Shown one piece after another: positions 8,493 through 16,832 of a stretch of 64,000 nucleotides of DNA. The stretch comes from an uncultured Anaerolineae bacterium. GTDB taxonomy: Bacteria > Chloroflexota > Anaerolineae > Promineifilales > Promineifilaceae. The stretch spans positions 186,001-250,000 of the forward strand of contig CAJQMR010000016.1 in the NCBI GenBank assembly GCA_905479495.1, read 5' to 3'. The notes under the pieces are model-generated. The model was not told where the DNA came from and did no database searches. It saw only the letters and a program-made list of their open reading frames with translations. Positions within the stretch are counted from its first letter, which is position 1; every line of letters begins with the position of its first letter. A program made the translations under genes and the position numbers.

Positions 8493-9803
8493 ATGACTTC
8501 TCTCAGATTCGAGAACCACAGCGAACATATTCAAGCAATCATTTCTGCTGCGTTGCAAACGGCCGATCCCCACACGGCCGTTCACACCCATCTCCAAAAA
8601 AATGGCAGCACGCTCACCATTGGCCAACACACCTTTGAGCGGCAAAACGGCCGTCTTTTCATCATCAGCGTAGGCAAAGCGGCCGTGCCGATGGCCCAGG
8701 CAGCAATTGAAGTTGTGGGGGAAACGGCCGTTTCCGGTGGCGGTGTCCTCACCAAACATCTGCCTAAAAATGTAACGCTTCCCCTGCCTGTTTACGAAGG
8801 CAACCATCCCGTTCCTGGTGAGAAAAGTGTCAAGGCGACAACCGCCATACTTAATACCCTCACCCATCTCAACAAAAATGATCTTGTCCTCTGCCTCATC
8901 TCTGGGGGAGCTTCGGCGCTGTTCACCCAACCATATTTGCCATTGGAGACGTGGCAGCGGCTCAACCAGGCGCTCCTGGCCAGCGGCTGCACCATTCAGG
9001 AACTCAACACGGTGCGCCGCCAACTGGACGGCGTCAAGGCCGGAGGCTTGGCTCGATTGGCCGCTCCGGCTAACGTAATCAGCCTGATTTTGAGCGATGT
9101 GGTGGGCAATGAACTGGCCGCCATCGGCAGTGGCCCCACGGTGGCCAGCGACGAAACGCCCGCCGACGCGCTGGCGGTTTTGCAGCGGTATCAGGTGCTA
9201 GATAGTTTGGAAACGGCCGTTGCCCAAGCCATCCAATCCACCTTAAAAAGCTTAACCAATACCAGTCGCCCCACCAACATCATCGACAACATCATCATTG
9301 GCAGTATCCGACAGTCGGCCGAGGCTGCGGCCACGCAAGCTGAGGTGCTCGGCTTCCGTACGCGCCTGCTCACCGCCCGGCTGGAGGGCGAGGCACGCGA
9401 AGTGGGACAATTTTCGGCCGCGCTGGCAAAGGATGCCCCCTCGCAAAGCGCGACTATTCTCGGCGGCGAAACCACCGTCACCCTGCGCGGTAACGGCATC
9501 GGCGGACGCAATCTGGAAACGGCTCTGTCCGCCGCCATCAGCCTGGCGGGCTGGCCCAACCGCACCATCACCAGCTTTGCCACCGATGGCGATGATGGCC
9601 CGACCGGCATGGCTGGGGCCACCATTACGGGCCAGACCAGCCAAAATAACCAGACCGCCCTGGGCTATTTGAACAACAATGACAGCTTCACCTATTTTCA
9701 GCAATTAGACAGTGCCGGACACGGACCACATCTTATCAAAACCGGCCCGACCGGCACGAATGTCAACGATCTTATAATCATTTTGAACTATGCAAGAGAG
9801 TAA
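8493..9803 (+). CDS. Glycerate 2-kinase (MOFRL/DUF4147 family)
   Basis: This 436-residue protein has the N-terminal DUF4147 domain (FIISVGKAAVPMAQAA about residue 55; GNHPVPGEKSV about 102; LCLISGGASALF about 132; LNTVRRQLDGVKAGGLA about 172). The C-terminal MOFRL domain has GGETTVTLRGNGIGGRN (about 328) and TDGDDGPTGMAGA (about 362). Such enzymes phosphorylate D-glycerate to 2-phosphoglycerate, feeding serine or glyoxylate carbon into glycolysis. It follows the lipoprotein gene closely and precedes the phosphohexomutase across a 98-bp gap filled by an inverted repeat. It carries at least four ACGGCCGT sites. Confidence 0.9.
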   Translation: MTSLRFENHSEHIQAIISAALQTADPHTAVHTHLQKNGSTLTIGQHTFERQNGRLFIISVGKAAVPMAQAAIEVVGETAVSGGGVLTKHLPKNVTLPLPVYEGNHPVPGEKSVKATTAILNTLTHLNKNDLVLCLISGGASALFTQPYLPLETWQRLNQALLASGCTIQELNTVRRQLDGVKAGGLARLAAPANVISLILSDVVGNELAAIGSGPTVASDETPADALAVLQRYQVLDSLETAVAQAIQSTLKSLTNTSRPTNIIDNIIIGSIRQSAEAAATQAEVLGFRTRLLTARLEGEAREVGQFSAALAKDAPSQSATILGGETTVTLRGNGIGGRNLETALSAAISLAGWPNRTITSFATDGDDGPTGMAGATITGQTSQNNQTALGYLNNNDSFTYFQQLDSAGHGPHLIKTGPTGTNVNDLIIILNYARE

Positions 9804-9872
9804 AAAGTGATAAAAGTGATAAGTGAAAAGATAAGAAAGCACTTTTCACTTTTTACTTATCACTTTCCACTC
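9801..9872. repeat. Intergenic inverted repeat of AAGTGATA/AAGTGAAAAG words
   Basis: The left side has tandem AAAGTGAT words and ends in AAGTGAAAAG (9821-9830). The right side begins CTTTTCACTT (9842-9851) and continues with the complement of AAGTGATA words. The core stem is 10 bp perfect with an 11-nt loop. It lies between two co-directional genes and overlaps the end of the kinase gene (stop at 9801-9803). Confidence 0.6.
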
Positions 9873-9901
9873 ATTCCTCTCCTTACTCAAAAGGAAACAG
9901 T

Positions 9902-11329
9902 ATGACCATCAAATTTGGCACCGACGGCTGGCGTGCCGTCATTAGTGAAACGTTTACTTTTGGCAATCTACGGCTGGTTGCGCAAGCGATCGCCGATTAT
10001 GTGCGGGAAGAAAACGACAGCGACCCCAGCGTCATCGTCGGTTTCGACACCCGCTTTTTGTCCGACCGGTATGCGGCAGAAGTAGCCCGCGTCATGGCCG
10101 CCAATCATATCGACACCTGGCTGGCCCGCGCCGATACCCCCACGCCCGCCATCAGCTATGCGGTGCGGCAAAAAAGTGCCACCGCGGGGGTGATGATCAC
10201 CGCCAGCCACAACGCGCCACGCTACAACGGCATCAAGCTCAAATCGTGTCATGGGGGCAGCGCCAGCCCATCCCACCATCAGCGGGTAGAGCGACTGCTA
10301 GATCGTAATCTGTCCAGCGGGCGCGGCCCCAACCTGATGGATTTGGGCGAAGCGATCAAGCAAAATCGGGTGCAAAAGTTCGATCCCGCCTGGGCTTATT
10401 ATGAACACCTCAGCACGCTTGTTGACCTGGACATTATCTCCAGCGGCGAGCTGCGATTGGTGGCCGACGGCATGTTTGGTTCAGGGCGGGGTGCGTTTAG
10501 CGAGGTGTTGGCCCGCGGCCGTACCCACGTCCACAACATTCGCCATGAGATGAACCCAGGCTTTGGCGGGATTCATCCTGAGCCGATTGCGCAACATCTT
10601 GGCCTACTCATGTCTACCATTCAAGGTGGGCATTGGGATGTAGGCCTGGCCACCGATGGGGACGCTGACCGCATCGGTGCGGTGGATGCACAGGGCAACT
10701 TTGTCGATCCGCACCGCATTTTTGCCCTGGTGCTGCGCTATCTGCTAGAAAAACGCGGCCTGCGCGGCAAAGTCGTGCGTACCGTCTCTACCACACGCAT
10801 GATTGACCGCATTGCCGCGCAGCATGGCCTGGAATTGATCGAAACGCCCGTCGGCTTTAACCACATCGCCGATCTGATGATTGCCAATGGCGTGGTAATG
10901 GGCGGGGAAGAGTCCGGCGGCATGAGCATCCAAGGGCACATTCCTGAAGGGGATGGCGTGCTGCTAGGCTTGCTGCTGCTGGAAGTGATGGCTGCGGCCA
11001 AAATGCCGCTGCACGAGCTGGTAGCCGATTTACTGGCCCAGTTTGGCCCAGCCCAATACGCCCGCACCGACATGAAGCTGACGCGCCCGGTGGAAAAACA
11101 GCGTATGGTGGATATGCTCCTCAATCTGGCCCCAGAAGCGATTGCTGGCGTGGCGGTAGAGGATGTGCAAACGGTGGACGGGGTGAAATATTATCTTAAC
11201 GATGGGAGCTGGCTATTGATACGGCCGTCTGGCACTGAACCTGTCCTCCGCGTGTATGCTGAAGCACCCAACGACGAACGCGTCAAAGCGCTGCTGGGGT
11301 TTGGCGAACAAATGGCAGCGAAGGCATAA
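9902..11329 (+). CDS. Phosphoglucomutase/phosphomannomutase (alpha-D-phosphohexomutase)
   Basis: This 475-residue enzyme has all four family loops: active-site phosphoserine TASHNAPRYNGIK (about residues 100-112), metal-binding DGDADRIG (about 252-259), sugar-binding GGEESGG (about 340-346) and phosphate-binding RPSGTEP (about 442-448). It interconverts hexose 1- and 6-phosphates in the cytoplasm, for nucleotide-sugar or glycogen metabolism. AAAGGAAA precedes ATG by 5 nt. Alternative substrates such as glucosamine phosphate cannot be excluded. Apart from the RPSGT codons, the gene has almost no ACGGCCGT palindromes. Confidence 0.92.
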   Translation: MTIKFGTDGWRAVISETFTFGNLRLVAQAIADYVREENDSDPSVIVGFDTRFLSDRYAAEVARVMAANHIDTWLARADTPTPAISYAVRQKSATAGVMITASHNAPRYNGIKLKSCHGGSASPSHHQRVERLLDRNLSSGRGPNLMDLGEAIKQNRVQKFDPAWAYYEHLSTLVDLDIISSGELRLVADGMFGSGRGAFSEVLARGRTHVHNIRHEMNPGFGGIHPEPIAQHLGLLMSTIQGGHWDVGLATDGDADRIGAVDAQGNFVDPHRIFALVLRYLLEKRGLRGKVVRTVSTTRMIDRIAAQHGLELIETPVGFNHIADLMIANGVVMGGEESGGMSIQGHIPEGDGVLLGLLLLEVMAAAKMPLHELVADLLAQFGPAQYARTDMKLTRPVEKQRMVDMLLNLAPEAIAGVAVEDVQTVDGVKYYLNDGSWLLIRPSGTEPVLRVYAEAPNDERVKALLGFGEQMAAKA

Positions 11330-11332
11330 TTT

Positions 11333-12427
11333 TTGAGCCACAGAGGGCACAGAGATTTGAGAGACTTTTTAAGACTTTTGACGTTGGTTTTGTTACTCTT
11401 GGTAGCTTGTAGCGGAGGGGAGTCGGCAACGGCCGTTACCGACCCAACTTCTAAGCCCCCTTTGACTTTGCCAGATGGCTTCACTGCCGAAGTGGTCGTC
11501 GCTGGTTTATCGCGACCGACGCAGTTTATTTGGGGGCCGGACGGCCGTCTTTGGGTGGCGCAACTAGTTGAGGGCGAAAACGACGGAGCGGGGCAAGTTG
11601 TGGCGGTGGATCTGGCCACTGGCGAACAGGAAGTTTTGCTGGCGGGACTAAACAAGCCTACCGGCATTGCTGTTCTGGACAATGCGCTGTGGCTTGCTGA
11701 AGCAGATCAACTGCTGCGAGCAGACTTGGATGATGACCTGAAACCGCAAACATCACAGGTAGTTTTGAGCGATATGCCCAATAACGGCCGTTCCAACGGC
11801 ACCCTCACTGTCAGCCCCGAAGGCCAGCTCATTTATGAAACCAGCGGACGGCGCAGCGGCAACCAGGCCAGCGCAGGGTCTGGCACACTGTGGGCAATCA
11901 ATCCGGCCCAACCAGATAATCCCACTGTGTTGGCAACCGGCTTAAAGAATGCGTATGCCCATGTGTTTGATGGGAACGGGCGTCTCTGGACCACGGAAAT
12001 TGGAGATGGCGCGGTTACCGGAACGGATTTTGAAGGCCAGCCACCAGAAGAACTGAATCTCATCATCCCGGGAGCCAACTACGGCTGGCCGCAATGTTTT
12101 GGCCATCAAGAACCAGCGCTAAACCGGGCAAGCACGCCAGAAATTTGTGCCCAAACCGTACTGCCCGTCACCCTCTTCCCCCCACAATCAACGCCAACCA
12201 GCATCGTCGTGGCTCCCTGGGATGACTCTGTTTTGTTGGTGGCCCTGTGGTTAAGACAGGAGGTGACGGCCGTACAGCTAGAAGAAATGGCAGACGGCCG
12301 TTTCACAGGCAGCAACACGCCTTTTATCACCGGCCTCGCCAATCCGCAACATCTGCTCCCTACCCCCGATGGTGCGCTCCTCGTCTCCGACTACCGCACC
12401 GGCATCATCTACCGCATCGAAAATTAG
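11333..12427 (+). CDS. Beta-propeller lipoprotein, ScyD/ScyE or sugar-dehydrogenase-like
   Basis: This 364-residue protein has a lipoprotein signal (LLTLVLLLLVAC) and then a propeller beginning LPDGFTAEVVVAGLSRPTQF. Repeats of the type GPDGRLWVAQL and GNGRLWTTEIGDG follow, with IPGANYGWPQCFG near residue 245 as in PQQ/sorbosone dehydrogenase-like proteins. The start is uncertain: TTG 11333 lies 3 nt after the mutase stop and its first codons are formed by a GCCACAGAG repeat arm. TTG 11357 would leave a cleaner signal peptide. It is probably an exported sugar-binding or oxidising propeller; quinone-binding residues cannot be confirmed. Confidence 0.75.
   Translation: MSHRGHRDLRDFLRLLTLVLLLLVACSGGESATAVTDPTSKPPLTLPDGFTAEVVVAGLSRPTQFIWGPDGRLWVAQLVEGENDGAGQVVAVDLATGEQEVLLAGLNKPTGIAVLDNALWLAEADQLLRADLDDDLKPQTSQVVLSDMPNNGRSNGTLTVSPEGQLIYETSGRRSGNQASAGSGTLWAINPAQPDNPTVLATGLKNAYAHVFDGNGRLWTTEIGDGAVTGTDFEGQPPEELNLIIPGANYGWPQCFGHQEPALNRASTPEICAQTVLPVTLFPPQSTPTSIVVAPWDDSVLLVALWLRQEVTAVQLEEMADGRFTGSNTPFITGLANPQHLLPTPDGALLVSDYRTGIIYRIEN
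11337..11354 (+). repeat. Single GCCACAGAG repeat arm at a gene start
   Basis: GCCACAGAGGGCACAGAG is identical to the complement of the right arms at 6837-6854 and 12468-12485. No partner arm is nearby. If TTG 11333 is used, this arm encodes the residues SHRGHRD of the lipoprotein signal peptide. Confidence 0.8.
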
Positions 12428-12485
12428 CCACAGAGGACACAGAGAAAAAAGAGGCTTTCTCTCAAATCTCTGTGCCCTCTGTGGC
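12427..12485. terminator. Convergent-gene hairpin with GCCACAGAG/CTCTGTGGC arms
   Basis: Arms at 12427-12444 and 12468-12485 pair at 17 of 18 positions around a 23-nt loop (AAAAAAGAGGC...). It starts on the last base of the lipoprotein stop codon and ends 6 bp before the stop of the convergent peptidase gene. Poly-A on its right gives a U-run only for weak termination. The position suggests a bidirectional terminator made from a dispersed repeat. Confidence 0.65.
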
Positions 12486-12491
12486 AAAAAA

Positions 12492-13871
12492 TCAATCTTT
12501 GGCAAACTGCTCGATGATACGAGCCGTGTGTTTTGTGCCCAGTAAGAAGTAGTCCAAACGCATGTTTTCGTTAGGGGCGTGGACCTGGCTGCCGGGATAA
12601 CCGACACCAGCCGCGACCAACGGCAGCCCCAGCGTGTGGATAAACGGATAGTTTGGCCCACTGCCGCCAATGATGGGCGCGACATTGGGTTCCTTGCCGT
12701 ACACGGCAACGGCCGTTTCATTCGTCAACTGCACAAAGGGATCATCTGGGTCAACCTTGGCCGGTCGTCCACCACCGTGCAGCGTAATCTGTACATCGCT
12801 GAAGCCGTTGGCATCCAAATGTGCCCGCAACTTGGCCACGACTTCTTCCGGGGATTGGTTGGGCACCAGGCGGAAATCGACCTTGGCACTGGCTTTGGCA
12901 GGCAGCACCGTTTTGGCCCCTGGGCCTTGATAACCAGCGGTAAGACCGCAAATCGTGCAGGTAGGTTGGAAAACGGCCGTCTTTTTCAGCTCCAAATCGT
13001 CTTGCATGCCCAGCAAAAAGCCTTCCAGAGCAAACATTTCTTTCAGATTGGCTGCTTCTGAGGGCATAGCCGCCAGCATTTCCAGATCACGTTCGCTGGG
13101 TGGCTGCACATTGTCGTAAAAGCCGGGGATGAGAATGCGCTCGTTCTGGTCCTTCAGCGTGCTGAGCGCCCAGGTAAGCCGCCAGGCAGCATTGGGAAAA
13201 ATCGAGCCGCCCAAACCGGAATGGGCATCGATGGACGCTGTTTGCACCGAAAGCTCCACGTAACAGATGCCACGCATGCCTAATGCCTGGCTGGGACGGC
13301 CGTCGTGATCCACGCCACCAAATTCCCAAATACAGGCATCAGCCGCCAGCTTTTCCTGGTGTTTCTCCACAAAGGCGGGCATATTGGGGCTGCCAATCTC
13401 TTCCTCGCCTTCAATGATGAATTTAACGTTGCAGGGCAGCTCACCCAGGGCATCTTTTACCGCAGACAGCGCCGCCAAACGGCAAACGATGTGCCCCTTG
13501 TCGTCGCTGATGCCCCGCGCATAATATTTGCCATCCCGCTCGGTTAGCTCAAACGGGGGGGATTCCCACAGCTCCAGCGGTTCGGCGGGCTGCACATCGT
13601 AGTGCAGGTAAAAGAGCAGCGTCTTGTCGGAACGGCCGTCCCCCTCACCATAGACCACCGGATGACCATCAGAAGCCATCACCTCAGCGCGGTAGCCCTG
13701 CTCGCGCAGCATGGTGGCCACCAGCTCGGCACAGTCGTCAATGCCATCGTTTTGGGCCGAGACGCTGGGCTGGGCACACAACCGGGCCAGTTGTTCAATC
13801 CAGTAATCAACATTTTCATCAATATGAGCGTCGATTTTGTCCCAGATTGGGTTAGATTTTTGTGAAGTCAT
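12492..13871 (-). CDS. M20-family dipeptidase (zinc metallopeptidase)
   Basis: This 459-residue enzyme has the M20/CNDP-type metal ligands: LHYDVQPAE (His and Asp, about residues 88-96), the bridging Asp in GISDDKGH (about 119-126) and EGEEEIGS (about 153-160). The dimerisation lid has GVDHDGRPSQALGMRG and the terminal GVGYPGSQVHAPNENM supplies the last His. These enzymes cleave dipeptides in the cytoplasm using two metal ions. AAAGGAAAATAAAATG gives a clear start. It stands alone, facing the propeller lipoprotein. Full length for the family. Confidence 0.92.
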   Translation of the reverse strand: MTSQKSNPIWDKIDAHIDENVDYWIEQLARLCAQPSVSAQNDGIDDCAELVATMLREQGYRAEVMASDGHPVVYGEGDGRSDKTLLFYLHYDVQPAEPLELWESPPFELTERDGKYYARGISDDKGHIVCRLAALSAVKDALGELPCNVKFIIEGEEEIGSPNMPAFVEKHQEKLAADACIWEFGGVDHDGRPSQALGMRGICYVELSVQTASIDAHSGLGGSIFPNAAWRLTWALSTLKDQNERILIPGFYDNVQPPSERDLEMLAAMPSEAANLKEMFALEGFLLGMQDDLELKKTAVFQPTCTICGLTAGYQGPGAKTVLPAKASAKVDFRLVPNQSPEEVVAKLRAHLDANGFSDVQITLHGGGRPAKVDPDDPFVQLTNETAVAVYGKEPNVAPIIGGSGPNYPFIHTLGLPLVAAGVGYPGSQVHAPNENMRLDYFLLGTKHTARIIEQFAKD

Positions 13872-13905
13872 TTTATTTTCCTTTTAGAGGTTAATTTCTG
13901 AGATT

Positions 13906-13944
13906 AGAGATTGGAGATTTCCCATTCAATCTCCAATTTCCTCT
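13906..13944. terminator. Hairpin after the histidine phosphatase gene
   Basis: ATTGGAGATT (13910-13919) pairs perfectly with AATCTCCAAT (13928-13937) around an 8-nt loop. The surrounding words (AGAGATTGGAG, CCAATTTCCTCT) continue the symmetry. The right arm touches the phosphatase stop codon (13945-13947). It probably ends the minus-strand operon and belongs to the same structural class as the other word-based inverted repeats. Confidence 0.55.
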
Positions 13945-14556
13945 TTAGTTTTCTAGATGGCTTGTATCGTTTAAGCGAGTAACCACAGGGCCACGGTCAT
14001 TGACCTCAACAATGCTCAAACCAGTGTTGCCCCGCATGGAAAAACGGCCGTAAATCCCTGGATCGATCCCCAGCACTTGCCCCAACATGGCATGCAGCAA
14101 ACCGCCGTGGGAAAAGACGGCCACCATGCCCGCGCTGTGCGCCTCAACCACCGACTCAAAAGCACGCCAGGCACGGCTCTGCACCTCGGCAAAAGGCTCA
14201 CCGTTCGGCGGGTCAATCATACCGCGCACGGCTTTGGACCAGACGTCAGGATACTGCTCCCGCGCCTGTTCGCCAGTCATGCCACCAAAATCACCCACGT
14301 CTCGCTCGCGCCAGAGCTGCGTTTTGATCGGTTCAAGCCCCAGCACGTCGGCCAGAGGAACGGCCGTTTGCACACAACGCTGCAAATCACTGGTGTAAAT
14401 CGTTTCAATCGGCCACTTTTTCAGACGTCGGCTTAACGCGGCAGCCTGCTGATGACCGGTTTCATTCAGGGGAATATCAGTGTGGCCTTGCCAGCGGCCA
14501 GCCTTGTTCCAATCGGTCTGGCCGTGGCGCATCAATAAGATAGTCAACTGTGTCAC
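13945..14556 (-). CDS. Histidine phosphatase family protein (phosphoglycerate-mutase-like)
   Basis: This 203-residue protein begins with the catalytic LLMRHGQTDWN (His about residue 11) and GRWQGHTDIPLNETG. It has the conserved RxRxxGDFGG-like segment (WRERDVGDFGG) and the second histidine in VFSHGGLLHAML (about 150). This is the GpmB/CobC-like phosphatase branch, acting on small phosphoesters; the substrate is unknown. It starts at GTG 14556, overlapping the stop of the nucleotidyltransferase gene, and is last in a four-gene overlapping operon. Confidence 0.9.
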   Translation of the reverse strand: MTQLTILLMRHGQTDWNKAGRWQGHTDIPLNETGHQQAAALSRRLKKWPIETIYTSDLQRCVQTAVPLADVLGLEPIKTQLWRERDVGDFGGMTGEQAREQYPDVWSKAVRGMIDPPNGEPFAEVQSRAWRAFESVVEAHSAGMVAVFSHGGLLHAMLGQVLGIDPGIYGRFSMRGNTGLSIVEVNDRGPVVTRLNDTSHLEN

Positions 14557-15359
14557 AAATTCGATGCTCCTGTTTTTGCTTTGATAATGAGCTGCTGTAC
14601 TTCGGCAACGGCCGTTTCGGGGAAATCGGGGAGAAATAGCCGTAGTTCTCGCGTCGCCACGGCCAACAGCCCCTCAGCCGTCAGCAGTGTATCCTGGGCT
14701 AAAATCTGGTTTATCTCTCCCCCCAGATCTGGATAGACCTGCTCAAAACGGCGAAAAGGATCTAAATTGTCCAGCAGATCGGCTTCCTCAGATGGAACGA
14801 ACTCAGCCAACAAATGCAGCAGGTGCGTCAACGCATACGTCTTAATAAATTGACGGCCACTCAGCTGTTCACCCCGCGCTTGCCGTCCAATCCCGACAAA
14901 AATATTCATCAGAAATTCAGCGAAACGCTTGTCTGGCGCTGTATACGAATGCGCCACAAAATCCTCGGTGGCCAATGCCAGCTCGGCCAGCTTTGGGGCC
15001 AGACCTGTTTTGTCTAGCAGCACGCGGTAACGGTTGAGCCGAGCCACTTGCAGCTCATCTTCATTAAAAACTGCAAATTCCAGCAAATGCCCACCGCGAT
15101 ACAGCACCTTGAGACCATGTTCCGTTTCACGAAAATGGAAAACAATCTCATCGGCATGCGGCAGCCAGGACAGATCCTGGCGCATATCCTCTTGAACGCC
15201 CTGGATGGTAATGACGAAGAAATCATGATCAGACCATTCATCGGGCTGATAATCCTGCTGGGCCATCGAGCCAAGGGCGATCAGGGCGATGATGCGATCA
15301 TCCCCGGCCAGCTTCAAGCGCAACTCTTGGGTAAATTGATTGTAATCGGCTAAATTCAT
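14553..15359 (-). CDS. Nucleotidyltransferase-domain protein
   Basis: I take ATG 15359 (MNLADYNQFTQELRLK) as the start because AAGGAGG stands 7 nt upstream and the ATG overlaps the methyltransferase stop as ATGA. The 268-residue product has the minimal nucleotidyltransferase motif IALIALGSMAQQDY (about residues 26-39) followed by WSDHDFFV (about 45-52), whose DxD pair would bind metal. The C-terminal helical half resembles aminoglycoside or streptomycin nucleotidyltransferases in layout. Substrate unknown; resistance cannot be claimed. The longer frame to 15545 is an out-of-frame reading of the methyltransferase. Confidence 0.8.
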   Translation of the reverse strand: MNLADYNQFTQELRLKLAGDDRIIALIALGSMAQQDYQPDEWSDHDFFVITIQGVQEDMRQDLSWLPHADEIVFHFRETEHGLKVLYRGGHLLEFAVFNEDELQVARLNRYRVLLDKTGLAPKLAELALATEDFVAHSYTAPDKRFAEFLMNIFVGIGRQARGEQLSGRQFIKTYALTHLLHLLAEFVPSEEADLLDNLDPFRRFEQVYPDLGGEINQILAQDTLLTAEGLLAVATRELRLFLPDFPETAVAEVQQLIIKAKTGASNL

Positions 15360-15991
15360 GCTCCAGCCTCCTTCTTGGGCACAAGTTTGCGCCCATAGCG
15401 CACCAGCCAGGTATCTCGCTGGCCTTGTTCCTCCCAACCGTCGATGATATGGAAAGCGGCCGTTTCCAGCAACGGATCCAATGTTTCTGGCTGCCAAAAG
15501 GTAAAAAAGCGGGGCAGCGGCTGGCCGTATGCCGTAAGTACCCATTTTTCTCCGCTGCCCAACTTGACCGAGAGATAAACAACACCCCCAGGCCGTAATA
15601 CACGGTAAAATTCCCGCAGCGTCGGCAGCAAATCCTCACGATCCAGGTGCAGCAACGAAGCACAGGCCCAAATGCCATCCACCCGCCCAGCAAACGGCAG
15701 GTGACGCATGTCTGCCTGGGCAAACGGCACCTGAATGCTGTGAACCTCTCGTCCGACCCGCATCATCTCGTGGTTAAAATCCAGACCGATAGCGGTAAGG
15801 TGCTGGGCTTGAAAAACGGCCGTATCCATTCCTGGCCCACAGCCCACATCCAACACCAAGCCACCCGGCGGCAATAGCGCCACAAAGCGACTGACCTGAT
15901 CCGCCAGCTGGTCCCGATTTTGCTGCGCCTGGGCGTAAGCTGCAGCAATCTGCCGGTATGTTTCTTGTGTTTTTTCCAGGTGGTTCATCAA
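15356..15991 (-). CDS. Class I SAM-dependent methyltransferase
   Basis: This 211-residue protein has the Rossmann methyltransferase motif I LVLDVGCGPGMDTAVF (about residues 44-59), a post-I acidic AIGLDFNHEMM, motif II FAQADMRHLPF and motif III LRPGGVVYLSVKLG. This is the Methyltransf_11/25 type, acting on small molecules; the substrate is unknown. It overlaps the upstream nuclease gene and the downstream nucleotidyltransferase gene by 4 bp each, so it is certainly co-transcribed. Confidence 0.9.
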   Translation of the reverse strand: MMNHLEKTQETYRQIAAAYAQAQQNRDQLADQVSRFVALLPPGGLVLDVGCGPGMDTAVFQAQHLTAIGLDFNHEMMRVGREVHSIQVPFAQADMRHLPFAGRVDGIWACASLLHLDREDLLPTLREFYRVLRPGGVVYLSVKLGSGEKWVLTAYGQPLPRFFTFWQPETLDPLLETAAFHIIDGWEEQGQRDTWLVRYGRKLVPKKEAGA

Positions 15992-16668
15992 GCTTTTGGA
16001 GGAGATGTGGGTGGCAATTGCAGGGACTGGGCAATTTCGACCAGCGTTGGCCCATCAATTAGCGTCATCGGTTTCCCTTGTGCCCAGGCACGCGCCGAAT
16101 CAGAAATGTCGGCAGTGGTGACCAAAAACGCATGCGAAACACCTTCATGCATGAGGGTGCCATACAGTTCGCGCACAATGTCTGGGCCGATGGTGTTGCG
16201 ATACCGTTTACATTGCACAATAGCCCGCTTACCACCCTGACGCGTCACAACCAGATCCACACCGAGGTCACCGCTGCGGCCCCGTACCGAAGCTTTGTAT
16301 CCTTTCTGGCGAAACAGGCGGGCGACATACCGTTCAAAGTCAGCCGGATGTAGATTGTAAAGTGCCTCCAGAGTAAGTGGCGCTAATGGCTTGGCTTCTT
16401 CTTGCCAACCACGCCACCAAACTAGCCCCCATAACACCAGCAGCGTGGCCAGCCAGCCAATCTCTGCCAATCGCAACAATTCAGATAGAAGCGACGGCAG
16501 ATGTGAGAGCCACGCGGGTTGGCTGACAGCCCGCACCAACAGCCAGAGAAGGTAAACGGCCGTTAACAAGCCAATGATCCAGCGGCTGTTTAAGGAAACG
16601 GGCTGTCTTTGCTGCGTGCTAAACTGTGGGGATTGTTGGCGAAAGCGCCATTCTGTGCGGACTACCAT
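15988..16668 (-). CDS. Membrane-anchored Mrr-type restriction endonuclease-like protein
   Basis: This protein of about 226 residues has two N-terminal membrane helices (WIIGLLTAVYLLWLLVRAV and IGWLATLLVLWGLVWW) and then the Mrr/PD-(D/E)XK domain. That domain has HPADFERYVARLFRQKGY, the catalytic GDLGVDLVV and AIVQCKRY (D...QxK), and GTLMHEGVSHAFLVTTADIS. Mrr-family nucleases cleave modified DNA, but membrane-anchored versions are common and poorly understood. ATG 16668 is preferred to TTG 16704, though neither has a strong ribosome site. It heads the operon with methyltransferase, nucleotidyltransferase and phosphatase. Confidence 0.82.
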   Translation of the reverse strand: MVVRTEWRFRQQSPQFSTQQRQPVSLNSRWIIGLLTAVYLLWLLVRAVSQPAWLSHLPSLLSELLRLAEIGWLATLLVLWGLVWWRGWQEEAKPLAPLTLEALYNLHPADFERYVARLFRQKGYKASVRGRSGDLGVDLVVTRQGGKRAIVQCKRYRNTIGPDIVRELYGTLMHEGVSHAFLVTTADISDSARAWAQGKPMTLIDGPTLVEIAQSLQLPPTSPPKA

Positions 16669-16832
16669 GGGGCGAATTGTAATCCTGAGTAGCAAAATTC
16701 CCAAACGAATCGCCCCCTTTGGCTAGTACGATAATCCAATTGCCTCCTCTGGCTTCATCTCTTAAGCTAACAATAATTAATTCAACTTCAAACCGGTTGG
16801 GAAGCGGAGAGAAACCATCTTCAGAATCCATC

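Noticed and set aside
15360..15545. 62-residue N-terminal extension of the nucleotidyltransferase
   Set aside because: It is an out-of-frame reading of the methyltransferase; AAGGAGG before ATG 15359 and the ATGA overlap fix the start.
16719..16832. TTG-initiated N-terminal extension of the hybrid kinase
   Set aside because: The 38 residues lack coding character and fill the divergent promoter gap; ATG 16833 starts just before the first membrane region.
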